64,000 bases of DNA from Rhodococcus yunnanensis NBRC 103083. Its GTDB lineage: Bacteria > Actinomycetota > Actinomycetes > Mycobacteriales > Mycobacteriaceae. The DNA is taken from contig NZ_BCXH01000009.1 of assembly GCF_001895005.1 (NCBI RefSeq), forward strand, positions 124,001 to 188,000, read 5' to 3'. The notes under the pieces were generated by a model. The model saw only the letters and a program-made list of their open reading frames with translations, did no database searches and was not told the DNA's origin. Shown piece by piece: positions 43,129 through 51,704 of this stretch. The position numbers and the translations under genes are program-made. Every line of letters starts with the position of its first letter. Position 1 is the stretch's first letter.

Positions 43129-43276
43129 TATCCGGCCCCGAAGAAAATCCGTCGAGTCACCGGCGGCACATCATTGCCGATTCGAGCGTGTAATCGCCGA
43201 CTCTCCGGTCTCGTGCTCGCGCAGACCCGGTGTCGGTTCTTCGCAGGAAGTCGGCCACGCAGACTGGACATCGACA

Positions 43277-43981
43277 TTGATCGATACTTCGACGGACATA
43301 CGACGCGTTGTGGTCGTGGTGCCGGTGCACAACGAGGAAGACCTGCTCAGAGGCTGTCTCGACGCTCTGGACGTCTCTCGGAATCACGTCGGACCGCTCG
43401 ACGTACGCACGATCGTGGTGCTCGACGCCTGTAGTGACGCCTCCGAGTCCATTGCCGTTCGATGGGCGTCGAGCAGTGAGGGTCGCTCCGTCGTCACCGT
43501 CGACAGGCAAAATGTCGGGGCCGCCCGCGCGGCGGGTTTTCTCGCCACCGTTGCCGTCCCAGGGACGTGGTTCGCCACCACCGACGCCGACAGCGTCACC
43601 CGGCCCGATTGGTTGTCGTCACAAATAGCGCACGCTCGGCGCGGCGCGGCCGCGGTCGCGGGAACAGTGCGAGTCGACCTCGATTCGGCCCCGGCCGGCA
43701 TCGCTGCCGCCTATCGTTCGGGATACCGAAATCAGCCAGGACACCGCCACGTGCACGGTGCGAATCTCGGCATCCACGCCGACGCTTACTGGAGTGTCGG
43801 AGGCTTCGCCTCGTTGACCACGGGCGAGGACGTCGACCTCGTCCGCAAGCTGGAGAAGGCCGGTGCGCCGATCGTGTACGCATGCGACTCTCCGGTCTCG
43901 ACGTCGAACCGGATGCACGGACGCGCTCCCGACGGTTTCGCCGGCCATCTGCGCTCCCTCGGCACTGTAGTTCCCGGATGA
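43277..43981 (+). CDS. Family 2 glycosyltransferase, first gene of the five-gene operon
   Basis: About 234 residues of GT-A fold: VVVVVPVHNEEDLLRGCLDAL (nucleotide-sugar site) at the N-terminus, VVLDACSDAS, the metal-binding FATTDADSVTRPDW and an acceptor-site GEDVDLVRKLEKAG. There is no membrane segment. It resembles the short soluble GT2 enzymes found beside PIG-L and NodS-like genes. The start is uncertain: TTG 43277 gives a sensible N-terminus but has no close ribosome site, and no ATG/GTG fits better. The stop overlaps the next gene by four bases. Confidence 0.78.
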   Translation: MIDTSTDIRRVVVVVPVHNEEDLLRGCLDALDVSRNHVGPLDVRTIVVLDACSDASESIAVRWASSSEGRSVVTVDRQNVGAARAAGFLATVAVPGTWFATTDADSVTRPDWLSSQIAHARRGAAAVAGTVRVDLDSAPAGIAAAYRSGYRNQPGHRHVHGANLGIHADAYWSVGGFASLTTGEDVDLVRKLEKAGAPIVYACDSPVSTSNRMHGRAPDGFAGHLRSLGTVVPG

Positions 43982-44062
43982 ACGGTGGTTCCCGGATGAA
44001 CGGCGGTACCCGAATGGACAGGGGTACTCGGACGGACGGGGGTACTCGGATGGACAGGGGCG
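43973..44062. repeat. 18-bp tandem repeat, five units, across a gene junction
   Basis: Units of the form CCCGGATGAACGGCGGTA cover the last codons of the glycosyltransferase and the first 28 codons of the next gene, encoding (S/T)RMNGG/(T)RMDRG hexapeptides. The unit length keeps both frames intact. Confidence 0.9.
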
Positions 44063-45015
44063 CCGACAGCCCGGTCGTGCGGCGGCTACGACAGTGGGCC
44101 CGCGACGAGGCGTCCGATCTTCCACTGCCCGGCTCGGGTTACACCGACACCCGCTGGCAGATGCTCGCGAGTCTGAGCCGCGAGGACACGATTCTCGGAC
44201 GGCTCGCCGAAGCGCACGCCGACGCTCTGGCCGTTCTCGCCGAACTCGGTGGTCCGACGCCCCGCCGTGGCCAGATCTGGGGTGTGTGGGCTGCCGAACC
44301 GCCGACGCCGGTCCTCGAGGCGGCCCAGACGTCGAACGGCTGGACTCTCACCGGCGTCAAGCCGTGGTGTTCGGGTGCGAACGTGTGCACCGACGCGTTG
44401 GTCACGGCACGCGTCGGAGACCGCTCACGAATGTTCGCCGTCGACGTGACACAGGATCTGTGCGCCCCGATCCCGCACACGTGGCACGCGGTCGGCATGG
44501 CCGAGAGCGATTCCGGCCACGTGCGTTTCGAGGGCGCCAGGGCCCACCCGGTCGGCGAACCAGGTGCCTACATCGATCGTCCCGGCTTCTGGCACGGTGC
44601 CATCGGAGTGGCGTCGTGCTGGTTCGGGAGCGCATGCGCCGTCGCCGATACCTTGCACGCCGCGGCGCGATCCGGTGCCGATCCGCACGCCCACGCACAT
44701 CTCGGTGCCGTCGCAGCGGCGTTGGGTGCAGCGTCGAGTGCGTTGACGACGGCTGCAGCCGAGATCGATTCGGATCCAACCGATTCCGACGGTCGCGGCC
44801 GAACACGCGCGCGGATCGTCCGAGCGATCGTCGAGAGCGCGGCCACCGAGTGCCTCGACCGTGTCGGACGCGCCCTCGGTGCGGCGCCGTTGTGCGCGGA
44901 CCACCAGCACGCACGTCGTGTCGCCGATCTGACGGTATACCTGCGACAGAGCCACGCCGAGAAGGACCTCGCAGCCCTCGGCGAGGACATAGCCGAGGAG
45001 AAGAATCCGTGGTAG
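43978..45015 (+). CDS. Acyl-CoA-dehydrogenase-like flavoprotein in the five-gene operon
   Basis: About 345 residues of acyl-CoA/acyl-ACP dehydrogenase fold. GWTLTGVKPWCSGANVCTDAL near residue 122 corresponds to the FAD/substrate KxWxSGA strand, and the C-terminal half is a helical bundle ending DLTVYLRQSHAEKDLAALG. It is shorter than typical beta-oxidation enzymes (about 380) and the usual catalytic Glu cannot be placed, so it may oxidise something other than a fatty acyl thioester. ATG 43978 overlaps the previous stop (ATGA). Residues 1-28 are a repeat-encoded Gly/Arg/Met-rich tail; a later ATG such as 43996 could also serve. Confidence 0.75.
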   Translation: MNGGSRMNGGTRMDRGTRTDGGTRMDRGADSPVVRRLRQWARDEASDLPLPGSGYTDTRWQMLASLSREDTILGRLAEAHADALAVLAELGGPTPRRGQIWGVWAAEPPTPVLEAAQTSNGWTLTGVKPWCSGANVCTDALVTARVGDRSRMFAVDVTQDLCAPIPHTWHAVGMAESDSGHVRFEGARAHPVGEPGAYIDRPGFWHGAIGVASCWFGSACAVADTLHAAARSGADPHAHAHLGAVAAALGAASSALTTAAAEIDSDPTDSDGRGRTRARIVRAIVESAATECLDRVGRALGAAPLCADHQHARRVADLTVYLRQSHAEKDLAALGEDIAEEKNPW

Positions 45016-45764
45016 ACGACACAACCCCCACATTCGACGCGTCCGAGCTGGGGACTCCTGAATCCACCTGGGCTGCATGGGATCACACCTACACCCCACT
45101 CGACCTGTCACGCTGTCGTGAATTGATCGTGGTGGCACCGCATCCCGACGACGAGGTTCTCGGCGTAGGCGGCCTGATGTCCGCCGCGGTCGCCGCAGGC
45201 ATCGAGGTGACACTCGTCGCCGTGACCGACGGCGGCGGATCGCACGCGGGATCGCCGACCATCTCGGCCGAGCAGTTGATCGCCGAGCGTCCCGAGGAGT
45301 CGCGTCGGGCACTGGCGGTGTTGGGCGTGGAGACGGAACCGGTTCGGCTCGGATTCGACGACGGCGACGTCGAATCCCGAGAGGCCGATCTCGCGCATGC
45401 GCTGACGCAGCTGTTGACGGGCGGACCGGGAACGTGGTGCCTGACCACCTGGCGCGGCGACGGCCACCCGGACCACGAGGCCACCGCGAGAGCGTGCCTG
45501 ACCGCTGCTGCACGTACCGGCATCGCCGTGCTCGAGTATCCGGTGTGGATGTGGCACTGGGCGCATCCGAATCATCCGGACGTGCCCTGGGGTCGCGCGT
45601 TCGGAATCGATCTCGACGCCGATGTGCTCGCGGCGAAGCGAGCCGCGGTGCGTGAGTTCGCAACGCAGATCGCGCCACTGTCGGATCATCCCGCCGACCG
45701 CGCGGTATTGCCGCCGCACGTGGTGGACCGCCTGCTCCGGCCGGTCGAGGTGGTGTTCGCGTGA
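45009..45764 (+). CDS. PIG-L family deacetylase
   Basis: A 251-residue LmbE/PIG-L zinc hydrolase. It has the metal motif VVAPHPDDEVLG near residue 40, the TDGGGSHAGSP loop and the second metal motif GDGHPDHEAT near residue 150. These enzymes remove an N-acetyl group from N-acetylglucosamine-containing substrates (as in mycothiol and GPI synthesis). GTG 45009 has GGAG upstream and overlaps the flavoprotein stop by seven bases. Its place between a glycosyltransferase and an N-methyltransferase-like gene suggests deacetylation of an amino sugar that is then modified. Confidence 0.88.
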   Translation: MVDDTTPTFDASELGTPESTWAAWDHTYTPLDLSRCRELIVVAPHPDDEVLGVGGLMSAAVAAGIEVTLVAVTDGGGSHAGSPTISAEQLIAERPEESRRALAVLGVETEPVRLGFDDGDVESREADLAHALTQLLTGGPGTWCLTTWRGDGHPDHEATARACLTAAARTGIAVLEYPVWMWHWAHPNHPDVPWGRAFGIDLDADVLAAKRAAVREFATQIAPLSDHPADRAVLPPHVVDRLLRPVEVVFA

Positions 45765-46381
45765 GCTTGCACTCCGAGTACTTCGACGGCGTCTATGCCG
45801 AGGGCGACGACCCGTTCGGCTTGAGTACCAGCTGGTACGAGGACAGAAAGTACTCGATCACGATGGCGTCGCTACCGCAGCGGCGATATCGACGCGCACT
45901 CGAACCGGGCTGCTCGATCGGGGTGCTGACCCAGCGGTTGGCCGAGCGCTGCGACTCGCTCGTCTCCACCGACGTCGTCGATCCGCCCCTTCGGTTGGCC
46001 CGTACCCGCGTCGAGTCCGAGGACGTGCGGTTCGTGAAATGGTCGCTCACCGAGAACTGGAATGTGGTCGATCCGGACGCTGCGGCGTTCGACCTGGTGG
46101 TGCTCAGCGAGGTCGGCTATTACCTCGACGAGCGAGATCTGCGAAGATCGATGGATACCGCGGCGGCGCACCTCGAGCCAGGGGGGACGCTGCTGGCGGT
46201 GCACTGGCGACATCCGGTGGCGGACTATCCGCTGACCGGCGACCAGGTGCACGGGGTGATCGCCGATACCGACGGGCTCTCGCGGCTCGGCGGTTACGTG
46301 GACGAGGATTTGATCCTGGAGGTGTTCACCGCGTCGAACGAGAGACCACAATCGATTGCGCAGAGCGAGGGACTGGCATGA
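45761..46381 (+). CDS. NodS-like SAM-dependent methyltransferase
   Basis: A 206-residue class I methyltransferase with a FDGVYAEGDDPFGLSTSWYE N-terminus, the SAM motif I ALEPGCSIGVLTQRLA near residue 46, an acidic end of strand 2 (VSTDVVDPP) and DLVVLSEVGYYL (motif post-II). The N-terminus and SEVGYY are characteristic of the NodS/SAM-nodulation group, which N-methylates a deacetylated chitooligosaccharide amine in rhizobia. GTG 45761 overlaps the PIG-L stop by four bases. Confidence 0.85.
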   Translation: MSLHSEYFDGVYAEGDDPFGLSTSWYEDRKYSITMASLPQRRYRRALEPGCSIGVLTQRLAERCDSLVSTDVVDPPLRLARTRVESEDVRFVKWSLTENWNVVDPDAAAFDLVVLSEVGYYLDERDLRRSMDTAAAHLEPGGTLLAVHWRHPVADYPLTGDQVHGVIADTDGLSRLGGYVDEDLILEVFTASNERPQSIAQSEGLA

Positions 46382-47652
46382 ACGGGGACACATCCACGCG
46401 GGGATACGACAGGGGTGGATACGACAGGGGTGGTCTCGAGTCACTGCTCGGGCCCAACAGTCTGCGCACCGATTTCGCGCCGATCGTGGATCTTCTGACA
46501 TCCGAGACCATCGGCTACGAGGCCATCGTCCGTGGACCCGAGGCCACCGCGTTCGCCGAACCGGCCGCACTGGCCTCCGCTGCGCGCGCGATGGACATGA
46601 CGGTCGACCTCGATCTGTTTCGGTGGGAGGGCGCAGTCAGTGCGGTGGAGAAATCCGATGCACTGCAGGGCGTGCCCCTGTTCATCGCCATCGAACCGGA
46701 TTCGCTACCCCACCTTCCCGATCGTGGAACCCTCGGCGCAGGTACCGCGGTGTTGCAACTCGACGAGACCTCGCTGATTCGTCGCCCCGCGCAGTTGTTG
46801 CGCGCGGTCGCCGATGTTCGACGCCTCGGCTGGGCCATCGCCGTGGACCACGTCGGCGTGCGGCCGGAGTCGTTGGCGCTGCTCCCACTCCTCGAACCCG
46901 ACGTCGTCAAGCTCGACCGTTCCCTGATCACTCGGACTCCGAGCCGGTTCACTGCCCGTGTGGTCAATGCCGTTGCCGCATACACCGAGCGGACCGGAGC
47001 GATCGTCATGGCCGAGGGTATCGACACCGAGGAGGCCGTCGGTGTGGCACGTGCGCTCGGCGCGAGCGTCGGGCAGGGCAGGTATCTCACCGAAATACAT
47101 CGGCCGTCGCCCGACGCGTCGAAGCGGTTGTCGACGTTGAACTTTCGCACCTCACCCGAGCGCGGAACGCTCCCACGCTCGTCGCCGTTCCAGTTGGCGT
47201 CGGCGGGACGTGACGCCAAGCCGTCGACCAAGCGTCTTCTGGTCGAGGTCAGCAAGGGCCTGGAGTCCATCGCAGGCGAAAGCTTGCAGACCGCAGTCAT
47301 TCTCGGGTCGTTCGAGAAGCGTGAACACTTCACGGTGCCGACCGCCAGGCGATGGGAAGTGATGGCGTCGCGGGCAGCCCTGGTCGGCGCACTCGCCGTC
47401 GGTATCGATTCCGAGCCCGCTCCGCGGGTGCGCGGGGCCGATCTTGCGGCCGACGATCCGGTGCGTGAAGAATGGGTCGTCGTCGTACTGTCACCGCACT
47501 TCTCGGCTGTGCTGGCCGCGAAAGATCTCGGTGACACCGGCCCCGATGCGGCGCGCCGATTCTCTTACGTCCTGAGCCACGATCCACAACTGACGGTCGA
47601 CTGTGCGCGCAGCCTGCTGCTGCGGCTACCGGTCGAACGGACCGGGATGTAG
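46378..47652 (+). CDS. Degenerate EAL domain plus DICT-type sensory domain protein
   Basis: A 424-residue protein. After a short tail with two YDRGG repeats, residues 30-235 form an EAL-like domain: YEAIVRGP replaces EAL, QLDETSL and VVKLDRSLI remain, AVDHVG replaces the DDFG metal loop, and MAEGIDTEE and GQGRYL remain. With the second loop aspartate lost, phosphodiesterase activity is doubtful and c-di-GMP or ligand sensing is more likely. Residues 280-420 resemble the DICT sensory domain (LLVEVSKGLES, AVILGSFEKREHF). ATG 46378 overlaps the methyltransferase stop by four bases, which ties it to the operon. Confidence 0.75.
   Translation: MNGDTSTRGYDRGGYDRGGLESLLGPNSLRTDFAPIVDLLTSETIGYEAIVRGPEATAFAEPAALASAARAMDMTVDLDLFRWEGAVSAVEKSDALQGVPLFIAIEPDSLPHLPDRGTLGAGTAVLQLDETSLIRRPAQLLRAVADVRRLGWAIAVDHVGVRPESLALLPLLEPDVVKLDRSLITRTPSRFTARVVNAVAAYTERTGAIVMAEGIDTEEAVGVARALGASVGQGRYLTEIHRPSPDASKRLSTLNFRTSPERGTLPRSSPFQLASAGRDAKPSTKRLLVEVSKGLESIAGESLQTAVILGSFEKREHFTVPTARRWEVMASRAALVGALAVGIDSEPAPRVRGADLAADDPVREEWVVVVLSPHFSAVLAAKDLGDTGPDAARRFSYVLSHDPQLTVDCARSLLLRLPVERTGM
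46402..46431. repeat. 15-bp in-frame repeat, two units, at the start of the EAL/DICT gene
   Basis: GGATACGACAGGGGT occurs twice without change and encodes the GYDRG unit twice. Confidence 0.85.
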
Positions 47653-47663
47653 CGAGCGCGCCG

Positions 47664-48395
47664 TCACCCCGGCAGATCTTTCTCGGCGTCCGCGACGACC
47701 TGGTTCGCGAGGTCCGCGAGTTTGGTGTTCGTGTCCTGAGACAGCCTGGACAACAGGGCAAATGCTGCTTGCGAGCTCAACTTGTACCGTTCCATGAGCA
47801 TGCCCTTGGCCTGCCCGATGACGTCTCGACTCGTGAGAGCCGCGCGAATCTGCTGCTCCTCACGAGCGCTGGAGAACGCGATCGCCGCATGGGCCGCGAA
47901 CAACGCCCCGATCGACTCGGCGTCGGCGTCGAACGCGAGTTTGCGCGACGAATGCAGATTGAGCGCGCCGAAATTGAAGCCTTCGACGTAGAGCTGGAAG
48001 CAGATCATGCTCTGCACACCGAGCCCGGCTGCTGCGACCGCAAATCGCGGCCACCGGTCGTCGATGTCCATGTCGTCGATACGGATGGTTCGCTGTTCGA
48101 TCGCCGACTCCAGGCACGGGCCCTCACCGAGATGCTCTTGAACGGCGTCGCACTTGGCCGCGATGTCCCCCGACAGTGCAGCACTGTGTACGAACCTGCC
48201 CTGCAACACGGTGGTGATGCTGGCGTACTCGGCGGAGGGAACGTTGAGCACGGACGAGTCGGTGATCGCCTGCAACATGCGATCGGGGTCGCCGTGGTCG
48301 CGTCGCAGATCACGAGCCACTGCAGCCATCCTGCTGCCGAGGGCGAGCTCCGAACTCGACGGCGACACATCGCGCCCGAGCACCTGCTCACTCAT
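47664..48395 (-). CDS. GAF-ANTAR transcription antitermination regulator
   Basis: A 243-residue protein with a GAF sensory domain (residues 25-165, including GPCLESAIEQRTIRIDDM and MICFQLYVEGFNFGALNLHS) followed by an ANTAR RNA-binding domain (residues 175-240, SRDVIGQAKGMLMERYKLSSQ...AFALLSRLSQDTN). ANTAR proteins bind paired hairpins in leader RNA to prevent termination. ATG 48395 has a strong AGGTGA 7 bases upstream. It is convergent with the EAL/DICT gene (11-base gap). The signal sensed is unknown. Confidence 0.9.
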   Translation of the reverse strand: MSEQVLGRDVSPSSSELALGSRMAAVARDLRRDHGDPDRMLQAITDSSVLNVPSAEYASITTVLQGRFVHSAALSGDIAAKCDAVQEHLGEGPCLESAIEQRTIRIDDMDIDDRWPRFAVAAAGLGVQSMICFQLYVEGFNFGALNLHSSRKLAFDADAESIGALFAAHAAIAFSSAREEQQIRAALTSRDVIGQAKGMLMERYKLSSQAAFALLSRLSQDTNTKLADLANQVVADAEKDLPG

Positions 48396-48434
48396 GACAA
48401 TCACCTCCATCGCAAGCCGTAAGGGTACCTCTGA

Positions 48435-49460
48435 TCAGAGACCGCTCGGAGCGATCAGCCGATGTACGAACCTCATCTTGTCCATGACGGTCGGCGGAAG
48501 CACGAACGGATAGAGGTCCTGGTGACCCATCGAACGGTTGATCTGGTTGAGCGCCCAGGACAGCGGCAGCCACCACTCGATGATCTGATCGAAACCGACG
48601 TCACCGGGCAGGGGGCTGTCGAGGGTGGACCCGGCGGGCGCCATCCCGAACGCTGCAGCGGTGTCGAGCGTATCGCGAATGTGCAGGTAGTGAGCGAAGG
48701 TCTCGGCCCAGTCCTCGGCCGGATGCATCGTCGCGTACGACGACACGTAGTCGTCCTCCCAGTTCTCGGGTGCACCCTCGTTGTAATGCCGGTCGAGCGC
48801 GGCCTGGTAGTCGGTGTCCGGGTCGCCGAACAACTCCTCGAAGCCAGGGCGGCTCTCACCGGTGCCAACCAGCACCATCTGGTAGTAATGCCCGATCTCG
48901 TGGCGGAAGTGCCCCACCAGCGTGCGGTACGGCTCGGCCATGGACACGCGAAGCTGCTCGCGGTGCACGTCGTCGCCTTCCGCGAGGTCCAGGGTGATCA
49001 GGCCGTCGGCGTGCCCGGTCAGAACCTGCGTGTTGGCGCTCGAGAGCAGGTCGAAGGCAAGTCCGGTCGCCGGATCCTCGTCGCGGCCGACGATGGCCAG
49101 CCCGAGTTCGGTGAGTTCGAGGATGACGCGGCGCTTGTTGGTCTCGGCATCCGCGTACGCGGCCATCGCGTCGAGATCGTCGTCGGCCGGGCGAGTGCGG
49201 GTGAGCCGGCACGAGACGCAGAGTTCGACGTCGTCGGTGGAGTCGACGAGCCAGTTGCACTTGGCCGTGTTGAGGTTGGCGCACGTGCGCCAGATCGTGC
49301 CGTCGACCTCGGCCTCGGCGACGCCGTTGTCGGCTTTGTCCGGTAGCACCAACAGCGCTCGCGACGGAAGATGGAAGCCCAGTGCGCTGTGGCAGTGCAG
49401 GCACAGCGAATTCTCGAAGGACAACTTCTGTCCGCATTTGCGGCAGATCAAATCACGCAT
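48435..49460 (-). CDS. Putative zinc-binding metallopeptidase with N-terminal zinc ribbon
   Basis: A 341-residue protein. Residues 1-85 contain CxxC pairs (LICRKCGQ, SLCLHCHS and ELCVSCRL) typical of a zinc ribbon. The catalytic region has GHFRHEIGHYYQMV (HExxH near residue 187) and downstream HPAEDWAETFAHYLH with a probable third ligand. This is the putative zinc-binding metallopeptidase family (DUF4157-like neighbours excluded) seen widely in proteobacteria and actinobacteria, with no known substrate. ATG 49460 is the start; no close strong ribosome site is seen. Confidence 0.82.
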   Translation of the reverse strand: MRDLICRKCGQKLSFENSLCLHCHSALGFHLPSRALLVLPDKADNGVAEAEVDGTIWRTCANLNTAKCNWLVDSTDDVELCVSCRLTRTRPADDDLDAMAAYADAETNKRRVILELTELGLAIVGRDEDPATGLAFDLLSSANTQVLTGHADGLITLDLAEGDDVHREQLRVSMAEPYRTLVGHFRHEIGHYYQMVLVGTGESRPGFEELFGDPDTDYQAALDRHYNEGAPENWEDDYVSSYATMHPAEDWAETFAHYLHIRDTLDTAAAFGMAPAGSTLDSPLPGDVGFDQIIEWWLPLSWALNQINRSMGHQDLYPFVLPPTVMDKMRFVHRLIAPSGL

Positions 49461-49770
49461 GGACGCTCAGACTTTCGTTTTTTCCGACGACCGACGCGCC
49501 GACATGTGAACAGGTCTACCGACCGACCAATATTGTCCGTTGTATATGACGGGACAGCACACCATACGATACCGCGCGGATAACAGCACGACGACGATTG
49601 CATAACGCCGCAAATGTCGGGGATGGAAGTATTCTGCGGTGTCGCGCGTTGGCCTGAGTGCGCAGTCGACACATGCTGCAGTCGACACAAAGCTACGAGA
49701 ATCGATCGAGGGGACCTTTTTCACCGATGAGCACGAACCCGTCCACCACCACCCTCGGAGCCCTCGCCTC
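49461..49770. other. Divergent promoter region with a possible leader ORF
   Basis: 310 bases between the zinc-peptidase start and the nhaA start. There is no clear -35/-10 pair. The only coding signal is an 18-codon frame at 49727-49783 whose stop overlaps an in-frame ATG of nhaA. Confidence 0.5.
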
Positions 49771-49783
49771 ATGGCCGAGATGA
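49727..49783 (+). CDS. Possible 18-residue leader peptide coupled to nhaA
   Basis: ATG 49727 encodes [18 protein letters not shown] and stops in TGA at 49781-49783, overlapping an ATG (49780) that is codon 4 of the nhaA frame. A GAGGGG lies 13 bases before it, a little far. It may couple translation to nhaA starting at 49780. Alternatively it is chance, or a relic of a frameshifted N-terminus. Confidence 0.35.
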   Translation: MSTNPSTTTLGALASWPR

Positions 49784-51657
49784 CGCCGACGCTGTCCCCG
49801 GTCCGCCGATTCGCCCAACGTCTGACTGCGTCGATGGGTCATGCGGCAAGTGCGACCCCCGGCCCACACGGGGCCAAGAACAGCGAAACACTGGCGGCCG
49901 GGTTTCTGCTCGGCGCCACCGTTCTTGCCCTCGTCTGGGCCAACTCGCCTTTCGGCGGCACCTACGACACCTTCTGGCACACCGAGATCTCGATCTCGAT
50001 CGGCAACCACGGCATCGCCCTCGACCTGGCGCACTGGGTCAACGACGGCCTCATGGCCCTGTTCTTCTTCGTCGTCGGCCTCGAGGTCAAGCGCGAGTTC
50101 GCGATGGGCGAGCTGACCGATCGATCACGAGCCAGCATTCCCATCGTCGCCGCGCTCGCAGGCCTGGCGTTACCTGCGCTGCTGTTTCTGCTGCTCAACC
50201 CCTCGGGTGAGGCCGCAACCGCGTGGGGCGTCGTCATCTCCACGGACACCGCGTTCCTGCTCGGTGCGCTCGCCGTCATCGGGCCGAAGAAGGCGGCACG
50301 GCTGCGCATCTTCCTGCTGACCCTGGCCGTCGCCGACGATGTCGGTGCGCTCGCGATCATCGCGTTCTTCTACACCGACACGCTCGAGATCGTGCCTCTG
50401 ATACTCGCCTTCGTCGGGTTGGCCGCAATCGCGCTCCTCCGCAGAATGGAGGTCTGGCGCGGAATCGGATATCTCGTCGTCTCCATCGCCACGTGGGTCG
50501 CGTTCTACGAGTCGGGTGTGCACCCGACACTTGCAGGCGTCATGATCGCGTTGATCCTGCCGGTGTATCCGCCGCGTCGAAAAGAAGTCGAGCGGGCGGC
50601 CGATCTCACTCGTGCCTTCAGCCAATCTCCCAATCCGGACTACGCCCGCGCCGCGAGACTCGGCCTGGATCAAGCGGTCTCGGTCAACGAACGGCTCATG
50701 CGCCTCTACCAGCCGTACACGGCCTTCATCATCGTGCCGATATTCGCGCTCGCCAACGCCGGCGTCGTCCTCAGCGGCGACACGCTACGAGCCGCGGCGA
50801 CCTCACCGCTCACGTGGGGAATCGTCGTCGGCCTCGTCCTCGGGAAGCTGATCGGAATCACCGGCGCAGCAGCGATATTCGCCAAGATCAAACCTGACGC
50901 TCTCGCCCCCGGATTGACGTTGTCGCACATAGCCGGTGGCGCCGCGCTGTCGGGAATCGGGTTCACCATCTCGCTGTTCATCGTCGATCTCGCACTCGAC
51001 GACCCATTGCTCGCCGACGAGGCGCGGGTGGGCGTGCTCGCGGCATCGGTCATCGCCGCGACGCTCGGCTGGATCCTGTTCCGGATCGACCGGCGGGTGC
51101 ATCCACCCCGAACGGACATCTCGCACAAAATACTTCGGCCCGTCGACCCGAAGCGGGATCACATCCGCGGCCCCGTCGACGCACCACTGACGTTGGTCGA
51201 GTACGGCGACTTCGAATGCCCGTTCTGCAGCAAGGCAACCGGCAGCATCCGCGAAGTGCGCGCACATTTCGGCGACAACGTGCGCTACGTATTCCGGCAC
51301 CTACCGCTCGACGACTACCACCCCCATGCCCGCTACGCCGCGCACGCCAGCGAAGCCGCTGCGGCGCAGGGAAAGTTCTGGGAGTTGGCCGATGTGTTGT
51401 TCGACCACAGCGACGCTCTGCAACCGGACGACATCGCCGAGTACGCCGCCGCGCTCGGACTCGACATCGACCGCTTCGAGGAGGATCTGCGGACCGGCGA
51501 CTACGTCGTACGCGTCGAGGACGACGAACTCGACGCAAGGTCGAGTGACGTCGAGGGCACCCCGACGTTCTACCTCGGCCGAGGAGACAAGAACCTGACC
51601 CGCCACACCGGCCCGTACGACGCGGCCTCGCTCATTCGGGAACTCGAGGCCTACTGA
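49771..51657 (+). CDS. nhaA: Na+/H+ antiporter NhaA fused to a DsbA/thioredoxin-like domain
   Basis: A 628-residue fusion. Residues 35-430 are NhaA with about 12 hydrophobic segments, including the GLEVKREF loop, [10 protein letters not shown] and the ion-binding pair in [10 protein letters not shown] near residue 191. Residues 450-628 are a DsbA-like thioredoxin domain with the active site CPFC near residue 487 and [10 protein letters not shown] (cis-Pro loop). NhaA-DsbA fusions recur in actinobacteria; why antiport and thiol redox are joined is not established. Starts at 49771 (MAEM) and 49780 (MTPT) are both possible. Confidence 0.9.
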   Translation: MAEMTPTLSPVRRFAQRLTASMGHAASATPGPHGAKNSETLAAGFLLGATVLALVWANSPFGGTYDTFWHTEISISIGNHGIALDLAHWVNDGLMALFFFVVGLEVKREFAMGELTDRSRASIPIVAALAGLALPALLFLLLNPSGEAATAWGVVISTDTAFLLGALAVIGPKKAARLRIFLLTLAVADDVGALAIIAFFYTDTLEIVPLILAFVGLAAIALLRRMEVWRGIGYLVVSIATWVAFYESGVHPTLAGVMIALILPVYPPRRKEVERAADLTRAFSQSPNPDYARAARLGLDQAVSVNERLMRLYQPYTAFIIVPIFALANAGVVLSGDTLRAAATSPLTWGIVVGLVLGKLIGITGAAAIFAKIKPDALAPGLTLSHIAGGAALSGIGFTISLFIVDLALDDPLLADEARVGVLAASVIAATLGWILFRIDRRVHPPRTDISHKILRPVDPKRDHIRGPVDAPLTLVEYGDFECPFCSKATGSIREVRAHFGDNVRYVFRHLPLDDYHPHARYAAHASEAAAAQGKFWELADVLFDHSDALQPDDIAEYAAALGLDIDRFEEDLRTGDYVVRVEDDELDARSSDVEGTPTFYLGRGDKNLTRHTGPYDAASLIRELEAY

Positions 51658-51704
51658 GATACTCGAGGCCTGCTGAGATACTCGCTCATTCTGGTACTCG
51701 TGGC

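Noticed and set aside
42953-43276. Upstream extension of the glycosyltransferase frame
   Set aside because: It overlaps the divergent exported-protein gene, and its translation is Arg/Pro-rich without any GT2 feature.
49639-49770. Long N-terminal extension of NhaA from 49639
   Set aside because: The extra residues are polar and not like NhaA, and starts at 49771 or 49780 fit the family better.
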